From contig CACMTV010000001.1 of assembly GCA_902616675.1 (NCBI GenBank), forward strand, positions 1 through 64,000: a stretch of DNA of 64,000 nucleotides, in the 5' to 3' direction. A program made the translations under genes and the position numbers. Positions 31,939-38,720 of this stretch are shown piece by piece. The notes below the pieces were generated by a model that worked only from the letters and a program-made list of their open reading frames with translations, ran no database searches and was not told the origin of the DNA. Numbering within the stretch: the stretch's first letter is position 1; the number at the start of each line of letters is the position of its first letter. Source of the DNA: an uncultured Pelagibacteraceae bacterium (lineage in GTDB: Bacteria; Pseudomonadota; Alphaproteobacteria; Pelagibacterales; Pelagibacteraceae).

Positions 31939-32691
31939 ATGAGATTTAAAAAATTACAAGTTATATTTTACTCTGTTATGCTTAATATTTTGTTGGTAGT
32001 AAGTGCCAATGCTGAAACAGAGAATGAGTGTTTCGAAACAGTTAGTAGAGGAATATTTAAATTCAACCAAGGATTTGATAGCATAATTTTAGAACCAGTA
32101 GCTAAAGTTTATAACAAACTTCCTGAGCCGGTAAAAAATGGAACTGGAAACTTTACATCAAATATAGCTACCTTGCTTTCCATACCTAACCATCTTCTTC
32201 AAGGTGAAATGACTTTAGCAGGTCACGCAACGGGTAGTTTTTTGGTAAATACCACAATAGGAATTTTGGGATTTGGTAACCCTGCTGCTGTATTAGGTTT
32301 AAAAAATCAAAAAGAAGATTTGGGTCAAACTTTAGGAGCATATGGAGTTGGTAGCGGATGCTATTTTGTCTTGCCAATTTTAGGACCAACAACAGTGAGA
32401 GATTCGTTTGGTATGATTGTTGACAATCAATACTTAGACGCATTTGCAAGAGTGACTTGGCACGAAAAAGAGATTAAAAATATGTCAGGTAATAAATTAG
32501 ATTATGTTGGAATAAAAGCAGCAAGTGCAGTCGACTTTAGAGGCGATAATATGCTAAATTTTGAAAGTTTAGAGAAAAATTCAATTGACCTCTATGCTGC
32601 AACTAAAAGCTTATATATTCAAGACAGAACAAAAAAGATTAAAAACAAAGAAAGCTCAGATGACGACTCTTGGGGCGAATTAGATAAATAA
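31939..32691 (+). CDS. mlaA: Outer-membrane lipid-asymmetry protein MlaA (VacJ)
   Basis: 250 residues. After a hydrophobic signal (VIFYSVMLNILLVVSANA) comes the MlaA domain: KFNQGFDSIILEPVAKVY, LLSIPNHLLQG, AGHATGSFLVNTTIGILGFGNPA, EDLGQTLGAYGVGSGCYFVLPILGPTTVRDSFG. MlaA removes misplaced phospholipids from the outer leaflet and passes them to MlaC. No lipobox cysteine is obvious after the signal, unlike E. coli MlaA, so it may not be lipidated. mlaC follows after 11 bases. A second ATG (31981) is also possible. Confidence 0.93.
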   Translation: MRFKKLQVIFYSVMLNILLVVSANAETENECFETVSRGIFKFNQGFDSIILEPVAKVYNKLPEPVKNGTGNFTSNIATLLSIPNHLLQGEMTLAGHATGSFLVNTTIGILGFGNPAAVLGLKNQKEDLGQTLGAYGVGSGCYFVLPILGPTTVRDSFGMIVDNQYLDAFARVTWHEKEIKNMSGNKLDYVGIKAASAVDFRGDNMLNFESLEKNSIDLYAATKSLYIQDRTKKIKNKESSDDDSWGELDK

Positions 32692-32702
32692 AAATTTTTT
32701 CA

Positions 32703-33305
32703 ATGAAGAAGAAATTATTTTTTTTACTATCATTTTTTTTTCTATATTATCACTCACTTACAGCTGTAACTTATAACTCTGAACCAAAGATTTTTATTCA
32801 AGAACTTATTGATGACGCTATTAAAACTTTAGCAGACAAATCAATAACTATTGAAGAAAAAAATGCAATTATTGAAAAAATTGCTCTGGAAAATGTAGAT
32901 ATTAAAGCCCTAGGTTTATATACTTTAGGGAAAATTAGGAAAGATCTAGATGAAAATACAATTAATGATTATCAAGAACTTTTTCAAAAGTATTTTCTTA
33001 AAAGCTTAACATCTCGACTAACTGATTACTCCTCTCAAAAATTTGAAGTAATAGAATCGGAGCAAAAAAGCTCTAATTATACAATCGTCAAATCCAAAAT
33101 AGCTGAAAGTGTAAAATCTCCTGAGATAAAAATTGATTGGAGAGTTTTTACAAAAAATCCTCAAAAACCCTTAATAAGAGATTTAATTGTTGAAGGTTTA
33201 AGCCTAGCAAGAACGCAGAAAGAAGAATTCGCTTCAATCTTAAATTCAAACAATAATGATATTAACGCTTTAATAAAAAAACTTGAGGAATTTCTATCAA
33301 GTTAG
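32703..33305 (+). CDS. mlaC: Periplasmic phospholipid carrier MlaC
   Basis: 200 residues with a signal peptide (FFLLSFFFLYYHSLTAV) and the MlaC/Ttg2D fold: FIQELIDDAIKTLADKS, ALGLYTLGKIRKDLDEN, DYQELFQKYFLKSLTSRL, IKIDWRVFTKNPQKPLIRDLIVEGLSLARTQKEEFASIL (given as IKIDWRVF and LARTQKEEFASIL). It ferries lipids between MlaA and an MlaFEDB transporter, whose genes are not in this window. It ends 4 bases before the 3' end of the convergent tRNA gene. Confidence 0.92.
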   Translation: MKKKLFFLLSFFFLYYHSLTAVTYNSEPKIFIQELIDDAIKTLADKSITIEEKNAIIEKIALENVDIKALGLYTLGKIRKDLDENTINDYQELFQKYFLKSLTSRLTDYSSQKFEVIESEQKSSNYTIVKSKIAESVKSPEIKIDWRVFTKNPQKPLIRDLIVEGLSLARTQKEEFASILNSNNNDINALIKKLEEFLSS

Positions 33306-33309
33306 TTTT

Positions 33310-33386
33310 TGGTGGGCCCGCCAGGACTCGAACCTGGGACCAATACATTATGAGTGTACTGCTCTAACCAACTGAGCTACAGGCCC
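33310..33386 (-). tRNA. tRNA with CAT anticodon, probably tRNA-Ile2 (lysidine)
   Basis: 77-nt cloverleaf with encoded CCA: acceptor GGGCCTG/CGGGCCC, D arm GCTCAGTTGGTTAGAGC, anticodon loop CTCATAA (CAT at 33350-33352), T arm CCAGG-TTCGAGT-CCTGG. CAT could be Met, initiator Met or Ile2. It is not an initiator (no mismatch at 1-72, no GGG/CCC anticodon stem). C4-G69 and C5-G68 pairs, the known TilS determinants, are present, and the G27-U43 pair plus variable loop TGGTC resemble E. coli tRNA-Ile2 rather than elongator Met. The RNA borders the accessory island on its 5' side. Confidence 0.9.
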
Positions 33387-33481
33387 TTGAAGTTAATTAG
33401 GTATTACACCAATTTTAAAATTCATACAAGTTAACTTTACAAACAATGCATTATTGAAATTTAAAAATATAACTTTTGAAG

Positions 33482-33513
33482 CAGATCTTTTTACCTGGCA
33501 TAATGAAGATCTG
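33482..33513 (+). promoter_or_regulatory. Perfect 8-bp inverted repeat before the restriction gene, spacer contains CCTGG
   Basis: CAGATCTT (33482-33489) and AAGATCTG (33506-33513) flank 16 bases and end 5 bases before the endonuclease ATG. The spacer carries CCTGG at 33494-33498, the kind of site cut by MvaI/BcnI-family enzymes. It may be an operator or an mRNA hairpin that hides the start. No T-run follows, so it is not a terminator. Confidence 0.5.
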
Positions 33514-33518
33514 TAAAT

Positions 33519-34232
33519 ATGGAAAATAACTCGGAGACTTTATTAGCTGAAATAAAAGAAGTTAATAAAAAAGGATGGATTAAAACCTTGCGAAAAGGAG
33601 ATACAGGTGTGGGCTATACACTTGAAACTGAATTAGGTATTAGAGCAAATTCAAATCAGAAACCTGACTTTCATGGAATTGAAATTAAAGCATTTAGAAA
33701 AGGTTCAATCGGTAAGTTAGTTACTTTATTTAGTCAAGTTCCTAACTGGAAAAAAAGTAATACTAATAGAAGCGAAGTTTTGAATGAGTATGGCTACTTG
33801 GATGAAAATAAAAGGTTTAATCTTTATTGTAGTGTATTTGGACATGAAAAAAATACTCTTAATTGGAAATTGGAAGTTGATAGAATCAATAAACGAATAA
33901 ATATTTTTAATAATGATAAGATTGTTACTTTTTGGGATTTTGAAAAAATCGAAGAAAGAATATTAAAAAAACATGATCGAACTTTTTTTGTATATTCAGA
34001 TACAAAAATAGAAAATGGAAAAGAGTATTTTTTATACAATAAAATATTAATTACTCAAAAAGCATCTTTAGAAAATTTTTTAAAATTAATTGAAAATGGT
34101 AAAGTGTGTATGGACTTTGTTATGCATAGAAAAAAAAACGGTACAACTCGAGATCACGGATTTCTTTGGAGAATAAGAAGTAATTTTATACCAGATTTAT
34201 TTGAAAATCAGAAAACGGTAAATTTAACTTAA
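33519..34232 (+). CDS. Type II restriction endonuclease, MvaI/BcnI family
   Basis: 237 residues. The family core is LRKGDTGVGYTLETELGI followed by KPDFHGIEIKAF: a PD-(D/E)xK site with Asp50, Glu55 and Lys57, the same D-x4-E-x-K spacing as MvaI. A conserved C-terminal RDHGFLWRI follows near residue 215. MvaI (CCWGG) and BcnI (CCSGG) are monomeric enzymes that cut one strand at a time; this protein likely recognises a related CCNGG-type site, but specificity cannot be read from sequence. The partner methyltransferase is convergent with a 9-base overlap. No ribosome site is obvious and an inverted repeat precedes the start, so expression may be held low. Confidence 0.85.
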   Translation: MENNSETLLAEIKEVNKKGWIKTLRKGDTGVGYTLETELGIRANSNQKPDFHGIEIKAFRKGSIGKLVTLFSQVPNWKKSNTNRSEVLNEYGYLDENKRFNLYCSVFGHEKNTLNWKLEVDRINKRINIFNNDKIVTFWDFEKIEERILKKHDRTFFVYSDTKIENGKEYFLYNKILITQKASLENFLKLIENGKVCMDFVMHRKKNGTTRDHGFLWRIRSNFIPDLFENQKTVNLT

Positions 34233-35453
34233 CAATTTTATAATATTCAATCCTAACCGTCTGGCTAATTCTACAGGTACTGCATTTCCAATTTGAGTGT
34301 ATTTGGGAACCTCTCTGTCGAATATTCCCTTTTGAGGATTGCCCGCTCTCCTAATTCCACCAGTATGTCTTTTCCCCTGAAAGATATACCAATCTGGGAA
34401 CATTTGTAACCTTGCCCATTCTCTAACAGTTAAAGTTCTTGGCTGCGAATAATGAACATAATCATCAGGTAAAGATGTTGCTGTTATATTGGGACCTTTA
34501 CCATTCCATCTTTTATTTAAAAGTCTTTGAGCGAATTTTTTAGTTTTGAATTTATCCTTTATTACCCCATCATTATCTAACATCGACTTAAATTTTTTAA
34601 CTATATTTGGTGAGTGATTGCTGTATTCTTGATCTGTTAATTTATCTCCTCTTCTTAAAAAAGAATTTTTATTTTTTCTAGTTCTTAAAGTTCTTTGAAT
34701 TTTAGTTTTAGGATCTGATACATAAAAAGAAGTTACAAAATCTTTGTTATAATTTTTATCTATTAAGTCGCTAAATAGTTCGTCTAAATGAGGGTAACTT
34801 ATATCTTTTTTTGGAAATAGTTCTTCTTTGTTAATTTCAGATTTAATATCTTTTCTTATTCCTATAACTAAAACTCTTGGCCTATTTTGAGGAACACCAT
34901 AATCTTTACTTTGCACTAGAGAATAATTATAATTGTAATTTTTTAATTTAGAAAATTGTTTTAAAACATCTTTAAAAATTTCACCTTTTGCACCATTTTT
35001 TGTCCATCTAGCACTGAGTAAACCTCTTACATTTTCAAAGATAAATGCTTTTGGATTAAAGTGTTCGATCACTTTATACATTTCTTTATATAAATAATTT
35101 GAAGGTATTTTTTCTTTATCAACCTTATAGCTTCTTCTGTGACCTATGCCTGAATAGCCTTGACAAGGTGGTCCCCCAACAACCAATGACAAATCACCTT
35201 TTTTAATATTAAATTTGGATTTTAAATTTTTGGAGAGTTCTTCTAATTTTTTTTTACTACCGCTAAGTTCTTTAATATCATTTGAATGAAATTCTTTTAA
35301 ATTTAAATGTTTATATTCAGATCTATTTATTAAATAAGTATTTAGAGCATCATTATTTAATTCATTTACATAAACTGGATTAAAACCTGCCTGCTCTAAA
35401 CCTAAAGATAGTCCTCCACAGCCAGCAAAGAGATCTATAAATGAATTTTTCAT
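34224..35453 (-). CDS. DNA (cytosine-5) methyltransferase of the restriction-modification pair
   Basis: 409 residues with all C5-methyltransferase motifs: I FIDLFAGCGGLSLGLEQAG (5-23), IV GGPPCQGYSG (catalytic Cys97), VI FIFENVRGLL (140-142 ENV), VIII QNRPRVLVIGIR, then a target-recognition region (about 220-300), IX RTLTVREWARLQMFPD, X YTQIGNAVPVELARRL. It should protect host sites from the MvaI/BcnI-family nuclease. The classic M.MvaI and M.BcnI make N4-methylcytosine, so the pairing with a C5 enzyme is different (as in M.EcoRII-type CCWGG methylation). Divergent from the CysC-like gene by 185 bases. Confidence 0.93.
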   Translation of the reverse strand: MKNSFIDLFAGCGGLSLGLEQAGFNPVYVNELNNDALNTYLINRSEYKHLNLKEFHSNDIKELSGSKKKLEELSKNLKSKFNIKKGDLSLVVGGPPCQGYSGIGHRRSYKVDKEKIPSNYLYKEMYKVIEHFNPKAFIFENVRGLLSARWTKNGAKGEIFKDVLKQFSKLKNYNYNYSLVQSKDYGVPQNRPRVLVIGIRKDIKSEINKEELFPKKDISYPHLDELFSDLIDKNYNKDFVTSFYVSDPKTKIQRTLRTRKNKNSFLRRGDKLTDQEYSNHSPNIVKKFKSMLDNDGVIKDKFKTKKFAQRLLNKRWNGKGPNITATSLPDDYVHYSQPRTLTVREWARLQMFPDWYIFQGKRHTGGIRRAGNPQKGIFDREVPKYTQIGNAVPVELARRLGLNIIKLLS

Positions 35454-35638
35454 TTTAAAGGTATATTTAGTTTATTTTATTATTAAATGAGTCGTTAAGG
35501 CTCATAATACACCATTTTTAAATTTAAAGAAAATACGTTTCATTAGTAAATAGTTGGTAAAAATTTTTCTATTCATAATTGATTAAATTAATATTGTTAT
35601 TTCTTGTTTTGAGGTCAATTCTTATCTAAGAATAGGTT
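35454..35638. other. 185-bp non-coding gap between methyltransferase and CysC-like gene
   Basis: Divergent promoter region. It contains a 6-bp interrupted stem (TGAGTC 35488-35493 with GGCTCA 35499-35504, one T-G pair) and a perfect 7-bp palindrome ATTCTTA-TC-TAAGAAT (35618-35633) that ends 5 bases before the ATG at 35639. No ORF of note. No controller-protein gene is present, so these are only candidate operators. Confidence 0.4.
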
Positions 35639-36061
35639 ATGAAAAAACTTAAAATTCTAATCATGGGTCTGCCTGGCGCAGGAAAAACTACCTTAGCTTC
35701 AAAATTAGTTCCATTGCTTAATGCTGAATGGTTGAATGCAGATAAAATTAGAAAAGAGGCAAACGATTGGGATTTTTCTAAAGAAGGAAGAAGCAGACAA
35801 GCTCAAAGAATGGCAGATACTGCTGAAAAAGTAAAAAAAAACAATAAACATGTAATTGCTGATTTTATTTGTCCTACCAAAGAAGCTAGAAAACTTTTTA
35901 AAGCAGACTATTTGATATGGGTTGATACTATTAAAGAAGGTAGATTTGATGACACCAATCAAATGTTTGAACCTCCAGAAAAATACAATTTTTTAGTCCT
36001 AAAAAAAGATGCTGAATTTTATGCTAATAAAATATTTGAGGATATTAAAAAAATAACTTGA
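35639..36061 (+). CDS. P-loop kinase resembling adenylylsulfate kinase (CysC-like)
   Basis: 140 residues. Walker A GLPGAGKTTLA (10-20), then EWLNADKIRKEANDWDFSKEGR (split: LNADKIR and DWDFSKEGR), which matches the CysC pattern of LDGD-x-(V/I)R followed by dlgFs-x-x-dR, and a late VIADFICPTKEARKLF (isP-x-x-x-R). CysC phosphorylates APS to PAPS, the sulfate donor for sulfotransferases; the adjacent convergent gene is a sulfotransferase, which supports this. Against it: the Gly of the LDGD motif is Ala, it is shorter than classical CysC (about 200), and SAR11 cells are known to lack assimilatory sulfate reduction, so a source of APS is not evident. It could act on another substrate. A palindrome sits just before its start. 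Confidence 0.65.
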   Translation: MKKLKILIMGLPGAGKTTLASKLVPLLNAEWLNADKIRKEANDWDFSKEGRSRQAQRMADTAEKVKKNNKHVIADFICPTKEARKLFKADYLIWVDTIKEGRFDDTNQMFEPPEKYNFLVLKKDAEFYANKIFEDIKKIT

Positions 36062-36067
36062 TTATCT

Positions 36068-37120
36068 TTAAGATTGGTAAATACTTTTTAAGTAATTATA
36101 AATGTTTTTTGCTTCCTTTTCTAAATTACTATCTGAGTTAAATTGAACTGTATCTTTTTTTTTATATTTAAAAGTTTTATAATTAAGTCTTTTGAATATA
36201 CTATTTTTAGTTATATCAAATATTCTATTAAATAATTCAGATGGATTGTTTATAATGTCTTCATAACAAATAAAAATAATATTGTTGGAATTTACAAATT
36301 CTTTTTTAGAAAGATTTTTATAAACATATATCCATTGTTTCAGCCAATAATTTATATCTTCCTTATCAAAATATTTTTTTTCATCTGCTTCATCAAAAAG
36401 AAAAGGTTTTTGAATTAAACCAAATTCATGGTGGGCTAGAAATGACATATATTTTTTTGTAAAATTATGTTTTTTTTGAATCCTCGAAAAAAGGATATGC
36501 TGGTTCATAAGTGAGAATGATTGGTATATAGGGTCTCTAAATGGTATTATAATTAAGCTATTGGGAAAATTGTCCCTAATTGAAGATAATCTAAGTATGT
36601 TATTATTATTTTTTGTTAGATAATTTTCCTTATTATATTTAATCAACACAAGATTTATAAATTCCTTATAATCTTCCATTAATTCTTTCGTTACAGAATA
36701 AGACTTAAGTTCATTATGCCTTATATATTGACTTCCAGTTTTAAGCTTCCAAAATGCTTCCTCTAATTGTTCGGGAGTATCTAAATCTATTAAAATATTA
36801 TCTCCGTGCTGTCGCTCAATGGCTTTTCCTTTTTTAAATTTTTTTGATATTTTATTCCATATGTTAGGGGATATGATAAAAGGCATATCTCTATAGGTCA
36901 AAGCTGAAAATTCTCCTGTCTCAAATATTGACCTCATTAAAATTGTAGACCCAGACCTAGCTAGGCCATTTATAAATATGTGATGATTTTTTGAAATATC
37001 TTTAATCTTTTTTTTATAGATAAATTTTTCAATATCGTGAAGAAGTTCAGGAATAAATCTATTACCAAGAACTAAATGGTGTAAAGCTTGCACTAAATAA
37101 GAATAGTTATTATTATTCAT
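36068..37120 (-). CDS. Sulfotransferase family protein
   Basis: 350 residues. The 5'-phosphosulfate loop FINGLARSGSTILMRSIFE (about 49-67) and the 3'-phosphate segment IIPFRDPIYQSFSLMNQ (about 190-206) are the PAPS-binding signatures of sulfotransferases. No signal peptide or membrane segment is seen, so it should act in the cytoplasm. It is convergent with the CysC-like gene (6 bases apart) and divergent from the arylsulfotransferase-like gene (53 bases). The acceptor is unknown; a surface glycan or lipid is a guess. Also common in marine bacteria as a multi-gene family of unknown acceptor. Confidence 0.82.
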   Translation of the reverse strand: MNNNNYSYLVQALHHLVLGNRFIPELLHDIEKFIYKKKIKDISKNHHIFINGLARSGSTILMRSIFETGEFSALTYRDMPFIISPNIWNKISKKFKKGKAIERQHGDNILIDLDTPEQLEEAFWKLKTGSQYIRHNELKSYSVTKELMEDYKEFINLVLIKYNKENYLTKNNNNILRLSSIRDNFPNSLIIIPFRDPIYQSFSLMNQHILFSRIQKKHNFTKKYMSFLAHHEFGLIQKPFLFDEADEKKYFDKEDINYWLKQWIYVYKNLSKKEFVNSNNIIFICYEDIINNPSELFNRIFDITKNSIFKRLNYKTFKYKKKDTVQFNSDSNLEKEAKNIYNYLKSIYQS

Positions 37121-37173
37121 AAAATTATAATATATTGCAAAATAATTGATAACAATAAGATTTAATTAAAATT

Positions 37174-38523
37174 ATGAATTTTGAAAAATTTATTTACAAA
37201 AAAATAAGTTTGTGGATATTGATTTTGACAATTCTTATTTCTATTTTGTTTTCTATTTTTTTTGGTTCTATGGTATTAAGAAGTAATTCAGCAAAATCTA
37301 TAGCGAGAATACCTGATAATATTAAAAAATTATTAGTAAAGTCTGATGATGATTTTATTGGGGGGGATAAAAATAATTTCAAAAATAAAATAGGATTAAA
37401 TAAAAATAACAATTTTAAAAACTCCTTAACAGGATTTATTCTTTTATCTAAGTATGATCACGACGAGAGAAGGTCATATGTAGAATTAATTAATATTAAA
37501 AGCGGTAAGGTTATCCATACTTGGAAACCAAACATTAAAAAAATAAATTCTTTGTCAAACTTACCTAAAAACTTTATTAATGTTGAAAGAGATAACAGTC
37601 CTAATAGATATAGAATGTTTCATCCTTATTTAGATTTGAATGGAAGTTTAATTACACATTCTGAGTCACCTTTAATTAAAATTGATCTTTGTTCAAAATT
37701 GGAATGGCACGTTGATGGTGGTTTTCATCATAGTAATGAAAAGGATCATGAGGGAAATATTTGGGTACCTGCTTGGTCATTTCCAGCTAAAACTAAAGGA
37801 GTGAATTTAGATATTAATGAAAATGATTTGTCGCAAAATATGAATTTTTTTCATGATGATGAGCTAGTAAAACTATCAAGTGATGGTAAAGTTTTATTTA
37901 GAAAGACAGTAATTTCTATTTTAAAAGAAAATAATTTAGAAAAATTAATTTTTCCAATAGGGCAAAACAAAGACCCCCTTCATTTAAATGATATAGAACC
38001 TGTTATAAGTAATTCAGATTATTGGAAAAAAGGTGATGTATTTGTGAGTTTAAGAAATATTTCAATGGTTTTTTTATACAGGCCAAGTAACAATAAAGTA
38101 TTATGGTACAGACAAGGTCCTTGGGTTTTTCAGCATGATGTTGATGTTATTAGTGATTCAAAAATTTCTGTTTTCGATAATAATTTAGATAATTTTACAA
38201 AATCTAGAGTAGATGGAGCAAGCTCAATTGTAATATTTGATTTTGAAAAAAATGATATATCACGACCTTATGATAAAGCTTTTTTAAAAAATGACATTTT
38301 CACAATGACAGGTGGTTTACACAGAATTTTGGAAAACGGTGATGTTTTTGTTGAAGCAACGGACTCTGGAAGACTTGTGAGAATAGATAAAATGGGAAAT
38401 ATAAAATGGGAATATATAAATAGAGCTTCAAATAATAATATTTACCTTCTTAATTGGTCAAGATATTATAAAAGTTTAAATGAAAATATTTTAAAAAAAA
38501 TCAAAAACAAGAATTGTGATTAA
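37174..38523 (+). CDS. Membrane-anchored arylsulfotransferase-like beta-propeller protein
   Basis: 449 residues. A lysine-led membrane anchor (LWILILTILISILFSIFFGSM, about 13-33, single pass) precedes a large periplasmic beta-propeller. Repeated W-x-x-D and NG-D-x-x-x turns, FHPYLDLNGSLIT, DHEGNIWVPAW, DDELVKLSSDGKVLFRKTV, NDIEPVI, and GPWVFQHDVDVISDSKISVFDNN resemble the arylsulfotransferase (ASST / Arylsulfotran_2) families; the QHD His is the candidate active residue. ASSTs move sulfate between phenols without PAPS. Its tight pairing with a sulfotransferase and CysC-like kinase suggests a sulfation theme, but a non-catalytic propeller is possible. A DDDF acidic patch follows the anchor. 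Confidence 0.72.
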   Translation: MNFEKFIYKKISLWILILTILISILFSIFFGSMVLRSNSAKSIARIPDNIKKLLVKSDDDFIGGDKNNFKNKIGLNKNNNFKNSLTGFILLSKYDHDERRSYVELINIKSGKVIHTWKPNIKKINSLSNLPKNFINVERDNSPNRYRMFHPYLDLNGSLITHSESPLIKIDLCSKLEWHVDGGFHHSNEKDHEGNIWVPAWSFPAKTKGVNLDINENDLSQNMNFFHDDELVKLSSDGKVLFRKTVISILKENNLEKLIFPIGQNKDPLHLNDIEPVISNSDYWKKGDVFVSLRNISMVFLYRPSNNKVLWYRQGPWVFQHDVDVISDSKISVFDNNLDNFTKSRVDGASSIVIFDFEKNDISRPYDKAFLKNDIFTMTGGLHRILENGDVFVEATDSGRLVRIDKMGNIKWEYINRASNNNIYLLNWSRYYKSLNENILKKIKNKNCD

Positions 38524-38716
38524 TATACTTAAAAAAAGTTTTTTATTTTATACACTCTTAATCTTTCCTGTGGAAGCCTATATAGGACCTGGTTTGGCAT
38601 TAGGAGCTGCGGTGTTATCTTTGGGGGTAGTGTTATTAATTATTTTTTTTATAATCGCTATTTTATACTATCCATTAAAAAAATTTTTTAAAAAAATTAA
38701 AAAAATTAAAAAATAA
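38516..38716 (+). CDS. Small YIGPG membrane protein, coupled to the arylsulfotransferase-like gene
   Basis: 66 residues starting at a GTG that overlaps the preceding stop by 8 bases. After a signal or first segment (FLFYTLLIFPVEA), YIGPGLALGAAVLSLGVVLLIIFFIIAILYYPLKKFF gives the second helix (shown: YIGPGLALGAAVLSLG, a GxxxG-like glycine stretch) and a strongly basic tail KKIKKIKK. Proteins with an exposed YxGPG motif followed by a helix occur beside many surface-modification enzymes; I do not know their role. The coupled translation suggests a partner subunit for the propeller protein. Convergent with rpoD. Confidence 0.65.
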   Translation: MINILKKSFLFYTLLIFPVEAYIGPGLALGAAVLSLGVVLLIIFFIIAILYYPLKKFFKKIKKIKK

Positions 38717-38720
38717 ATTT

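Noticed and set aside
33310-33386. Initiator tRNA-Met
   Set aside because: It has a normal first base pair and lacks the GGG/CCC anticodon-stem pairs.
35488-35504. Terminator stem TGAGTC/GGCTCA
   Set aside because: Short stem with a wobble, no T-run, and it lies between two divergent genes where no transcript should end.
33387-38720. Prophage or integrative element
   Set aside because: No integrase, transposase, phage structural gene or duplicated tRNA end is visible.
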